A stretch of DNA of 64,000 nucleotides, from NCBI GenBank assembly GCA_030263715.1, contig SZPM01000001.1:1-64000 (forward strand), given 5' to 3'. The notes under the pieces were generated by a model. That model made no database searches, was not told the origin of the DNA, and worked only from the letters and a program-made list of their open reading frames with translations. Of this stretch, positions 1 through 7,719 are shown in pieces. Position 1 is the stretch's first letter; every line of letters begins with the position of its first letter. A program made the translations under genes and the position numbers. The DNA comes from ATM1 sp003577165. Lineage in GTDB: Bacteria; Armatimonadota; Fimbriimonadia; Fimbriimonadales; ATM1.

Positions 1-147
1 AATCTCGCGCAACGTGCGGGCGATCGCCCCTTCGCGAATCTGAAGAGCCAGGCTCCTGTACTCGGCGGCCGAGTCGCTTTCGGCTTGTGCCGCTCCCAAG
101 GTCCACGCGAGGAGCGGGATAGCGATGATCCGCGCGCAGAGCCGCAC
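1..147 (-). CDS. Secreted protein, N-terminal fragment
   Basis: The first 49 codons of a gene that runs out of the window. The translation starts with a positively charged residue pair, then a hydrophobic stretch (IIAIPLLAWTLGAAQA) ending in an Ala-x-Ala type signal-peptidase site, then a charged region beginning ESDSAAEY. This is a Sec signal peptide on an exported protein of unknown function. The GTG at 147 is taken as the start; an in-frame TTG at 189 would give a longer, more arginine-rich N-terminus. The gene is divergent from the gene at 208. Only the signal peptide can be judged. Confidence 0.55.
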   Translation of the reverse strand, partial: MRLCARIIAIPLLAWTLGAAQAESDSAAEYRSLALQIREGAIARTLREI

Positions 148-195
148 GTCCCCAGTTTCGACGCGACGCTGCCGCCGACCTCTATCCAATAGGGC

Positions 196-201
196 TAAAC
201 T
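196..201 (+). promoter_or_regulatory. Predicted -10 box, leaderless start
   Basis: TAAACT lies 6 nt before the GTG at 208, the distance at which transcription would begin on the start codon itself. No Shine-Dalgarno sequence lies between. The same geometry recurs at other genes in this window. Confidence 0.4.
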
Positions 202-207
202 CCCCGC

Positions 208-726
208 GTGACGCTGGTTGTCGACTTCGAGGACTTCGCCGAGGCCGTGCGACGCTACGGCCGGGAGACGGATGACACGGTCTACTTTCGGAGATCCGGC
301 TCCTCGATTCACTGGTCCTATCTGAACCCCGACACGGGAGTCCACGTAGCGTGCTTCTATAGAGGCGATGCCGACGAAGCGAAGTCGTCGTTAATGGCGC
401 GAGGCCTGAAAGCGAAGAGGGGGCTGTGGGTCACAGAGGCTTCGTTAGAACATCTCGAGCAACTCGCCGGAGAGACGTACGTCGCTGCCGTCGCCTATGA
501 AACCAAAGAGGGGCCGGGGCTGTGGATGGACGCTTACTCCGCTCCCCCGACTGACGGCATGGTGCTTCGCGCGATCTTCGACGAGTTCGTTTCCGAAGGA
601 CGCATCGCCGAAGATCAGTTCGACGTTTTCCTTGCGGTCGCGAAGCCCAATGTGCGGCTGCTCGGTCCGGAGCAGATCGAGCGATTCCAGAAGCAGAAGC
701 CAAAAGAAAAAGGAGGCCTGCAGTGA
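208..726 (+). CDS. Hypothetical protein, 172 aa
   Basis: A soluble, acidic protein with no signal peptide or membrane segment and a lysine-rich C-terminus (QKQKPKEKGG). I do not recognise a family. It has a mixed alpha/beta look, with alternating hydrophobic strands such as VYFRRSG and HVACFY. The GTG start sits 6 nt after a -10-like TAAACT, so the mRNA is probably leaderless. The stop codon lies inside the conserved loop of the hairpin at 715-749, so the end of translation and that RNA structure are physically linked. The next gene begins 147 bp downstream. Confidence 0.75.
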   Translation: MTLVVDFEDFAEAVRRYGRETDDTVYFRRSGSSIHWSYLNPDTGVHVACFYRGDADEAKSSLMARGLKAKRGLWVTEASLEHLEQLAGETYVAAVAYETKEGPGLWMDAYSAPPTDGMVLRAIFDEFVSEGRIAEDQFDVFLAVAKPNVRLLGPEQIERFQKQKPKEKGGLQ

Positions 727-749
727 AAGGAGAGCAAAGCCTGCAGGCC
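715..749 (+). other. 3' hairpin with conserved 16-nt loop, copy A
   Basis: A perfect 9-bp inverted repeat (GGCCTGCAG at 715-723, CTGCAGGCC at 741-749) encloses a 17-nt loop. Loop positions 725-740 read GAAAGGAGAGCAAAGC, identical to the loop of a second hairpin at 34005-34043 whose stem is unrelated. The stop codon of the preceding gene (724-726) is inside the loop. No T-run follows, so this copy is not a standard intrinsic terminator. GAAAGGAG is complementary to the usual 3' end of bacterial 16S rRNA. The function is unknown. Confidence 0.6.
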
Positions 750-873
750 CCAAGAGAGTGATTTCGTTCCGCGATACTTTTCGGCCAGGTCGGCCCAATA
801 CGTTATGTTCCATAGGCGACAGGGCCGGCGAATCTGGTGAAAATACTGGGCTTAGTTAGGTCGCCCGCATTCG

Positions 874-2079
874 ATGAAGTTGCCAGCCGCTCTGTCCGTC
901 GCGCTCCGGTCGATTCGTGAGAACGCGACGCGGTCGCTCTTGAGCGGCGTCGGGATCATGATGGGCTCCGTCGCCGTCATGCTGCTCATCTCAATCGCGC
1001 AGGGGGTTCGCGACGACGTGCGAACGAATGTCGAGTCGCTCGGTGTCAACCTGCTCATCGTCGTCCCCGGGGTCGTGGATGTTTCGAGCCCGATGTCTGG
1101 CAGCGGGAACATCGGGTTGAGCCCCTTCACGGACAAGGATGTCCAAGCAGCGAGGGCAGTGGAGGGCGCCCGGAGAGTTGCGAGGTGGACGTTCGTCGGA
1201 GGAGTCGTCACCGCAGGGGGCCAGCCGGCGCGTGCGTTTCCAATCGGCGTAGACCCGATGTGGTTCGAAATGCGGCCTCACAAGTTCCTTTCCGGGGGGG
1301 CGTTCGAATCGCCTCGCGATCGAAACGCAGTGATTGGCTCCAGCGTTGCCGAACAACTCTTCGGGAGCACAACCGTCGTCGGCCGCGAGATCGACGTCAA
1401 CGGCTTCAAGTTTGAAATCGTGGGCGTGACCGACGAGTCGGGGAGCGCGAGTCCTCTCGGAACAAATCCGTTCCAGATCATCGTCTACTTGCCTTTCGGC
1501 GCGGTCGTCGACACACTCGCCAAGGGCCGAACGCAGATCGATCGCATTTTCGTGCAGACGGATCCCGAACAGAACCCGCGAGCAGTGAAGGAGCGCATCC
1601 AGAACGCCGTTCGGTCGAGCCAGGGCGGAGAGGTGACCTTCAGCGTCCTGACGCAAGAAGACCTGTTGGTCGCGATCTACAAGGTTCTGGACGTGCTCAC
1701 GTACCTCGTGGTCGGCATCTCAGCCATCGCCCTGATCGTGGGTGGCGTCGGCATCATGACGGTGATGCTGATGAACGTCAATGAGCGACGGCGCGAGATT
1801 GGCATCCGAAAGACGGTCGGAGCGCAGAGGCGGGACATCTTTGCCCAATTCCTAGTCGAGGCGGTCGTTCTGACCACCGGGGGCGGCCTCATGGGCCTGG
1901 GTCTCACGTTGCTCGGCATCGCCGCCCTGGAGGCTTGGACGCCGATCAAGGCCTCCCTGACACCCGGCACCATCGCCCTCGGAATGGGGCTGAGCATCGG
2001 CGTGGGAGGGGTCTTCGGAATCGTCCCGGCGCTGCGGGCGGCGGCGAAGGACCCCGTCGAGAGCATGAGGAACGAGTAG
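874..2079 (+). CDS. MacB/FtsX-family ABC transporter permease
   Basis: A 401-aa permease of the MacB type. It has a cytoplasmic N-terminal amphipathic stretch, TM1 at about residues 20-43, a periplasmic MacB-PCD domain at about 45-265, then three C-terminal TM helices of the FtsX domain (about 275-300, 325-355, 365-390). The family couples ATP hydrolysis by a partner ATPase to mechanical movement of the periplasmic domain, for example in lipoprotein, peptide or drug export. No ATPase gene lies beside it: the flanking genes are an unknown protein and a winged-helix repeat protein. The partner is probably encoded elsewhere. The substrate cannot be read from the sequence. Confidence 0.9.
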   Translation: MKLPAALSVALRSIRENATRSLLSGVGIMMGSVAVMLLISIAQGVRDDVRTNVESLGVNLLIVVPGVVDVSSPMSGSGNIGLSPFTDKDVQAARAVEGARRVARWTFVGGVVTAGGQPARAFPIGVDPMWFEMRPHKFLSGGAFESPRDRNAVIGSSVAEQLFGSTTVVGREIDVNGFKFEIVGVTDESGSASPLGTNPFQIIVYLPFGAVVDTLAKGRTQIDRIFVQTDPEQNPRAVKERIQNAVRSSQGGEVTFSVLTQEDLLVAIYKVLDVLTYLVVGISAIALIVGGVGIMTVMLMNVNERRREIGIRKTVGAQRRDIFAQFLVEAVVLTTGGGLMGLGLTLLGIAALEAWTPIKASLTPGTIALGMGLSIGVGGVFGIVPALRAAAKDPVESMRNE

Positions 2080-2150
2080 CCACCCGTATGCCATAATTCG
2101 GGGGTTGCCGCCAGTCTGGGGCAGCCAATCACCTCGAGGTTCCATCAGCC

Positions 2151-3965
2151 TTGGCGAAAACCGTCCAGAACTCAAAATTCGACGTCGCGCGCGCGTATGC
2201 GGATCGCATCGTGCTGTCCGGCATTGCCCGAGTCACGTCGACGCTCCGGCTCGGCGAATTGGCTCAGGAGATCGCAGATAAGGGGATCACGCTTTCGGAC
2301 CTTCGCCAGTTGCTGGCCACCAACCCGGAACGGTTCGCCTACCATGACCGGAGGTGGCTCCCGAGGCCACGGGTCGAGGTTGCTCAGGGGCCGTTGAGCG
2401 AACTGGTATCGAGGACACTGAAGAACTACGCCGCGCCGATGCCGATGTCCGAACTCGCGTCGGAGATCGCCCTCACGAAGGGGATCAGCCGCGGATCAGT
2501 AGAGCCGCGCGTGCAGGCGATCCTCCAGAGTGACGAGCGGTTCTTCCTCACGCCCTCAGGTTACGCCGGTCTGTCCGAGTGGATGTTCATCGCTTCCGAC
2601 GAGAGCGATGACGAGGCCCTCTTCAAGAACGGACTGACCGAAGACGACGTCGCACCGTACCGAACTTCGGTCGGAAGGACCTCCTTCGACGATTTCGAAA
2701 GGGCCGCCAGAACTACGCTCAATCACGTTCCGATTTCACCGAAAATCATCGGCTACTACGCTTGGAAGCAGTTGAATCCAACCGAACCGTACGAGCCGAT
2801 GCTCTACGATCCCGTCGAACTCTTCGACGCGCTCCTGCAGACTCCGGGCGTCGTATTCGGCGCAGACGGCAAGTTCCATTCGAGTTCTGAGGTTCCAGGG
2901 TGGCTCAAGCTCGCCCTGAAGGAAGCAGAGAAGGCGACGCCGTTCGTCGAAGTCGAGGAAGCCGCTCCGCTCGAACTGGGCGAGGGCGACATCGACGAGA
3001 TGGCGAACCGCGTCCTCGCTTCGCCCGTTTCGCTGAGCGTCGGCAAACTTCTGCAGGAGAAGTACGAACTGACGCCTGCGGATCGAACGTATCCGGAGGA
3101 CTTGGCGAACGCAGTCCGGGCGCTAAAGGATTCGGGCCTCGTTTGGCACGTCGGTGGAGACCGGTTCCGGAAGCCCGATTCTGCGCCGGAGTTCATCTAC
3201 ACGATTCCGGAGTTCTTCCACTTTTACAGATCCGAATTCCTCGACGACGACGGCGAGCCGATCGACGTCGAACTTTCCGACGACGGATTCGGCAGTTCGC
3301 TGCGCAAGGAAATGGGGCACACGCTCGCCCAGGACGTGCTGGACGAGGATGAGCAGATCAAGCCGAAAAAGATGCCGGAATCCGTTCGGCTGGTGCTCAA
3401 GTCTCTTCACCGCGAGATCGGGACTTTCCCGCTCTGTCAGTTCCCGCCCGGATGGCTGGACTTCGATCCGAAAGTGCAGGAGTTGGTCTTCGTCGATTCT
3501 TCAGGCAAGGAACTGTACGTGTGGCTGAACAATGAGACGAGGCTCCTGTACAACTTGCTCGACTGGTGGTTCGAACAGCAGATCGAAAGCGGCGCCGTGT
3601 TCACACTGACGCGGACGCAGCGGCCCAATGTATTCGACTTCCGGTGGGAAGACGAGGCCGATCCACTCCTCTTCATCAGTTCGGAGCGGATGGAACAACT
3701 TCGCGACCTTGCGGCGCGCGCTGAGGACCTCTCGACTTACGAAATCTTGATGGAAGTGCTCTCGCATTACAACAAGGGTGCAGAGTTCGTCACGATCCTC
3801 GCGGAGACGAACGTGGTGAGGCGCGTGACCCGCCGCACAGTCGCTTCGATCTTGACCGGATACCACTGCTTCTATCAGAGGAAGGGATCGCCCGTCTGGC
3901 ACTTCGATCCTAAGAAGGTCGAACAGGGCTTCGACAAGACGAAGAGGAAGTACGTACGGACTTAG
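2151..3965 (+). CDS. Winged-helix-repeat protein, function unknown
   Basis: A 604-aa soluble protein starting at TTG. Several segments share a helix-rich stretch followed by a short hairpin with aromatic residues: about residues 25-70 (ends RFAYHDRRW), 80-145 (ends FFLTPSGYAGLSEW), 205-250, 290-345 (ends VWHVGGDRF) and 545-600 (ends CFYQRKGSPVWHF). The second segment resembles HARE-HTH/RpoE-delta winged helices, with the pattern of a final phenylalanine then Gly-x-x-Gly-Leu-x-x-Trp. The central 350-530 region is acidic and aromatic-rich. A DNA- or nucleoprotein-binding scaffold is a reasonable inference, but no enzyme motif is visible. It sits 75 bp upstream of rpsT. Confidence 0.8.
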   Translation: MAKTVQNSKFDVARAYADRIVLSGIARVTSTLRLGELAQEIADKGITLSDLRQLLATNPERFAYHDRRWLPRPRVEVAQGPLSELVSRTLKNYAAPMPMSELASEIALTKGISRGSVEPRVQAILQSDERFFLTPSGYAGLSEWMFIASDESDDEALFKNGLTEDDVAPYRTSVGRTSFDDFERAARTTLNHVPISPKIIGYYAWKQLNPTEPYEPMLYDPVELFDALLQTPGVVFGADGKFHSSSEVPGWLKLALKEAEKATPFVEVEEAAPLELGEGDIDEMANRVLASPVSLSVGKLLQEKYELTPADRTYPEDLANAVRALKDSGLVWHVGGDRFRKPDSAPEFIYTIPEFFHFYRSEFLDDDGEPIDVELSDDGFGSSLRKEMGHTLAQDVLDEDEQIKPKKMPESVRLVLKSLHREIGTFPLCQFPPGWLDFDPKVQELVFVDSSGKELYVWLNNETRLLYNLLDWWFEQQIESGAVFTLTRTQRPNVFDFRWEDEADPLLFISSERMEQLRDLAARAEDLSTYEILMEVLSHYNKGAEFVTILAETNVVRRVTRRTVASILTGYHCFYQRKGSPVWHFDPKKVEQGFDKTKRKYVRT

Positions 3966-4040
3966 GATTCTGGGCGCGGGCGCGCCGGAATGGATCAGCG
4001 AATCTGAACAGAGAATTACCGAGTACAAGGAAACACAGAT

Positions 4041-4295
4041 ATGCCAAACATCAAGTCAATGAAGAAGGACCTGAAGCGCAACGCCAAGCGGCGCACGCGC
4101 AATCAGGCCACGAAGTCGGCTTTAAAGACGTTCGTCAAGAAGGCGAAAGCCGCCGAGCCCGGCTCGCCCGTCGTCGTGCAGGCGATCAAGGCGCTCGATA
4201 AGGCGGCAGAGCGCGGCATCATCCACAAGAATCAGGCTGCGCGAAGAAAGAGCCGGCTCATGCTCGCTGCGAAGAAGAACACCGCGGTCGCTTAG
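4041..4295 (+). CDS. rpsT: 30S ribosomal protein S20 (bS20)
   Basis: An 84-aa, strongly basic, alpha-helical protein of the normal bS20 length. The N-terminus (MPNIKSMKKDLKRN) and the K/R-rich AKRRTRNQ block match the family, as does the C-terminal IIHKNQAARRKSRL region. It binds 16S rRNA early in 30S assembly. A Shine-Dalgarno AAGGA lies 9 nt before the ATG. It is a single-gene unit, with 75 bp upstream and 51 bp downstream. Confidence 0.97.
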   Translation: MPNIKSMKKDLKRNAKRRTRNQATKSALKTFVKKAKAAEPGSPVVVQAIKALDKAAERGIIHKNQAARRKSRLMLAAKKNTAVA

Positions 4296-4346
4296 TCGTC
4301 CGCGTCGTTCCAATAATCCTCCCCATCGCCGTTCCACGGGTCGAAT

Positions 4347-5009
4347 ATGCCTCGAGCACAAGCGAAACGAAAATCGAAGCCGGCAAAGGGACCGGATGGT
4401 CGATACATCGTAAAGGTCGGAGGACGCATCGTTCTTCGGGCACTGCCCCCAGAGAAGGAAAAGGCGCTCGTCTCAGATTACAACGACGGTTTGATTACCG
4501 TCCGAGCGCTGCTCAAAAAGTACGACATCTCCCTACCGACTCTGTACAACATCTTGAACCGGCACAAGACCTACCGACCGCGCGGTAGGGGAAGTTGGGC
4601 GGAGAAGGAGCTGAGCCTCAGTGAGATGAAGCGCATCTGGGCGGAGTACGTCGCGAACGAAATCAGTTTGCCGAAACTCGCGAAGAAGTGGGGAATCACA
4701 ACAGCGCGCATCTTTGACATCGGCGACCAACTTGGGCGCACCGAAAGACGCCGCCCGAACCATCGTGGGAAGAGCCGCAAACTGAGCGACGCCCAAGAAC
4801 TCCGCGTGTGTAAGATGTACACGCAGGGGAAGATCGAAGTCGATGAGATCGCGGCGAAGTTCGACATCGACCGAACCACGTTGTACGACATCCTCCATCG
4901 GCGCCAGGTCACCATTCGACGCCAAGCGCCTGCATCGGGCGAGGCGGTTCTCGAATCCGGTCGTTACTTGAAGCAGCAGAGGAAGCGGCTCACTCACCCG
5001 GACGAGTAG
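4347..5009 (+). CDS. Protein with three tandem helix-turn-helix repeats
   Basis: A 220-aa basic protein with three repeats of about 38 residues at positions 39-75, 94-132 and 150-188. Each has a helix, a loop of type I-x-(4)-L-x-K-(K/Y/F)-x-I, then TLY-NIL or TLY-DIL, like the C-terminal HTH of serine recombinases and transposases. There is no catalytic domain. The repeats are joined by basic linkers (RRRPNHRGKSRK), so a sequence-specific or nucleoid-type DNA binder is likely. A -10-like AATAAT lies about 30 nt upstream. The 3' end overlaps the convergent molybdoenzyme gene by 20 nt. Confidence 0.85.
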   Translation: MPRAQAKRKSKPAKGPDGRYIVKVGGRIVLRALPPEKEKALVSDYNDGLITVRALLKKYDISLPTLYNILNRHKTYRPRGRGSWAEKELSLSEMKRIWAEYVANEISLPKLAKKWGITTARIFDIGDQLGRTERRRPNHRGKSRKLSDAQELRVCKMYTQGKIEVDEIAAKFDIDRTTLYDILHRRQVTIRRQAPASGEAVLESGRYLKQQRKRLTHPDE

Positions 5010-7713
5010 TCGCGTCCGACTCTTCTAAGTAATAGCAGCGCTCCGTAGGTCGGTTTACTCGATCCAGCCAAAGCGGCCGCCGAAGCCCACCAGGACCGGG
5101 AGCCGGGCGGGTGATCGCAAGCCATTCTCGATAGACTTCGAGTGACTTCGACGTGTCGACGACCACATCTCCGTAAACATCACCCGGCTCAGCGCGATGC
5201 ACTCGGACCCTCTGATGCCAGCAATGCTGGCCGGAAAGAGGATCGGGCTGCACTGGGAAGGTCAAGTTCTGATGCACACCTCCGTCCTTCCACCATATCC
5301 TCTTCGTGTCCGGATCCGAACTCTCATAAGCATGGATTCCTTCGACGCGCCGAAATCGCACGACGCCATTTCCCATGTCCTCCTTTCGGACTTTTGGGGC
5401 GGCCATCGAATCCGTGCCGGTGTCATGAAGCCTCCACCGGCCCAGGTGATGAGAGCAGGCAATCACACCCGGCCGAATCCCTTCCGTCACCCAAGCGCGG
5501 TTGACGAAGTGTCCAATTCTGGTGGACACGCGCAGCAGATCTCCTGTTTCGACTCCAATCCTCGACGCGTCCGAAGGATGAATCCAAACAGGATTCGAGT
5601 TGGAGAGTTCGTACAGCCACTTCGCGTTCGCGGACCGCGTGTGAATCAAAGTGGGCAATCGAAACGTCGGCACAAGCACCATCTCATCAGGCGCCTTTTC
5701 GGAGGATTCCGCGACGTGGCTTTTGATGTAGCACGGGAGCGCGTACTCAGGCCAACCCCAATCTGCGAGCGTCTTGCTGTAGAGTTCCAAAAGAGATGAC
5801 GGCGTCTTGAAGCCTTGCTCGAAACCGTCGTCCTTCTTGGAAGTGTAAGTTCCGTAGGCCTCGCTCTTCACCTCGAACGCCCCGTACCGGGACATGTACT
5901 CGTAGGTGGAAAGCCCCTTCGCTGCTGCGGCTTCTGGCAGACCGGGAACGGAGTTGTCGAAAATCCATTGGTAGTACTCCTGAATGCGGATCTTCTCGCC
6001 AGGGCGATAAGGAGATTCGAAGTACTTTCGAATCCCAAGGCTGCCGTCCGGGTCGATTCGCCACGACAGTTCGATCCAAAACTCCGTCTCCTCCCAAACT
6101 TCTCCGGGATTCGCTTGGTATGTGAACTCAAATTTTTCGCCGAGCCTCTCTCGCGCCACCCTCGTCACAGGCTGCCGGAAGCCGATCCACTTTCCAGCAT
6201 GAGTCTCTTGGCTCATCAAATCGTGACGCTCCGCGCCATTGCCCATGGGGAGCACGTAGTCCGCGTATTGCGCCGTCTCGCTCCAAACCGGGGTGAGGGC
6301 GGCATGCAGTCCGATGAGCGACTCATCGGTCAAAACGCGCTCCCAAGTGAGCCCATCGGGATTCGTCCACACCGGGTTGTACACGCGAGTGAAGTAGGTG
6401 TCAATCTTGCCTCTTCCATCGAGTAAGAAGTGCGGGAGCAAGTATGAAAGTTCGTGGTAAGCGAAGGGGTACTCGCGTGGATACAGGAGTTCGTTCCAAT
6501 CGTCCTGGGGTGGGGGCTTGACGAAAGGTGCGGGCACGAATTTGTTGTCGCTGTGAAGGTTGGTTCCTCCCTTGGCGCCGATCGCGCCTACAAGCGCGTT
6601 CACAAACTGCAGGCACCGGGACACCTGCCAACCGCCCAGATTGCCGGCCGCGCAGTTCCTCCACACGTGCGACGCGAACCGCGTTCCGGCCTTGCCGATC
6701 TCCCTCGCGATTTGCACGACGGTTTCTCCCGGCACGCCGCACTCGGCCTCGACGGCCTCAGGAGTCGCGAAGTCGTACTGTTTCCGAAGTGCCTCGATGA
6801 AGTTCTCGAAGGACAGATCGGCGCCCGGCTGGAGCGCCTCCAGCGTTTCGCGCCAGTTCACCCACTTTTCGACGAACTCGCGGTTGTACAGTCCCTCGGA
6901 CAGGATGATTCGCGCGATCGCGAGCAGCAACAGAGCCTCCGTTCCCGGCTTCGGGCTTAGCCACCAATCGGCTTTGCTCGCCGTGTTCGACAGCCGCACG
7001 TCGACGACGCAAAGTTTCGCACCAGAGGTCTTGCCCTCGATGATTCGCTGCGCATGAGGGTTGAAATAGTGGCCCGTCTCAAGGTGAGATGACAGCAGCA
7101 GAATGAACTTCGCGTTCGCGTGATCGGGCGAGGGTCGGTCCGATCCGGACCACATCGCGTAGCCTAAGCGCGCTCCCGAGGAACACACATTGGTGTGCGA
7201 GTTGTGGGCATCGAGGCCCCAAGCCTGCAGCACTCGATTGGCGTAACCGTCCTCTCCGGGTCGGCCGACGTGGTACATGACCTCCTTTCCGCGCCCATCG
7301 AGAATCGCAGCCCGGATTCGGCCTGCAAATGTGTCCAGAACTTCATCCCAGGTGGTGCGCTCCCACTCGCCAGATCCCCGCGGACCGACGCGCTTCAGGG
7401 GGTGGAGAATGCGGTTCGGATCGCGGATCTGGTTGATCGTCGCGGGGCCCTTTGCGCAATTTCTCCCGCGCGATCCAGGATGGTGTGGATTGCCCTCGAG
7501 TCGCTGGACTTCAAGCGTCTCTTTGTCCACATACGCCATCAGCCCGCACGCGGCCTCGCAGTTGAAGCAGATGGTGGGGACCAGCATGTACCGCCGCTCG
7601 CGCCGCTTCGGCCAGGCACTCGGATCGAACTCCACCCAGTCGTCCCAACTTTCTTCCGCTGGAAAGCTGCGAAGGTCTACGGACTCGAATCGTTCTGCGT
7701 TTTCTGATTCCAT
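4990..7713 (-). CDS. Molybdopterin-dependent oxidoreductase, catalytic subunit
   Basis: A 907-aa member of the DMSO-reductase (CISM) superfamily. A [4Fe-4S] site is formed by Cys49, Cys52, Cys56 and Cys86. The molybdopterin domain follows, with a likely Mo ligand at Cys177 (NVCSSG). The C-terminal cofactor-binding beta-barrel is at about 680-860. Relatives include polysulfide/thiosulfate reductases and formate dehydrogenases; the substrate is not determined. There is no twin-arginine signal at the N-terminus, so the subunit should stay in the cytoplasm, unlike PsrA/PhsA. It lies 6 nt downstream of the fused iron-sulfur/NrfD gene, with which it forms one complex. Confidence 0.92.
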   Translation of the reverse strand: MESENAERFESVDLRSFPAEESWDDWVEFDPSAWPKRRERRYMLVPTICFNCEAACGLMAYVDKETLEVQRLEGNPHHPGSRGRNCAKGPATINQIRDPNRILHPLKRVGPRGSGEWERTTWDEVLDTFAGRIRAAILDGRGKEVMYHVGRPGEDGYANRVLQAWGLDAHNSHTNVCSSGARLGYAMWSGSDRPSPDHANAKFILLLSSHLETGHYFNPHAQRIIEGKTSGAKLCVVDVRLSNTASKADWWLSPKPGTEALLLLAIARIILSEGLYNREFVEKWVNWRETLEALQPGADLSFENFIEALRKQYDFATPEAVEAECGVPGETVVQIAREIGKAGTRFASHVWRNCAAGNLGGWQVSRCLQFVNALVGAIGAKGGTNLHSDNKFVPAPFVKPPPQDDWNELLYPREYPFAYHELSYLLPHFLLDGRGKIDTYFTRVYNPVWTNPDGLTWERVLTDESLIGLHAALTPVWSETAQYADYVLPMGNGAERHDLMSQETHAGKWIGFRQPVTRVARERLGEKFEFTYQANPGEVWEETEFWIELSWRIDPDGSLGIRKYFESPYRPGEKIRIQEYYQWIFDNSVPGLPEAAAAKGLSTYEYMSRYGAFEVKSEAYGTYTSKKDDGFEQGFKTPSSLLELYSKTLADWGWPEYALPCYIKSHVAESSEKAPDEMVLVPTFRLPTLIHTRSANAKWLYELSNSNPVWIHPSDASRIGVETGDLLRVSTRIGHFVNRAWVTEGIRPGVIACSHHLGRWRLHDTGTDSMAAPKVRKEDMGNGVVRFRRVEGIHAYESSDPDTKRIWWKDGGVHQNLTFPVQPDPLSGQHCWHQRVRVHRAEPGDVYGDVVVDTSKSLEVYREWLAITRPAPGPGGLRRPLWLDRVNRPTERCYYLEESDATTRPGE

Positions 7714-7719
7714 GATCTA

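Noticed and set aside
715..760. Copy A hairpin as an ordinary intrinsic terminator
   Set aside because: There is no T-tract after the stem, the loop is 17 nt long, and the loop sequence is shared with another hairpin.
4347..5009. A serine recombinase or transposase
   Set aside because: Only the HTH type is present, three times; there is no resolvase catalytic serine domain or DDE motif.
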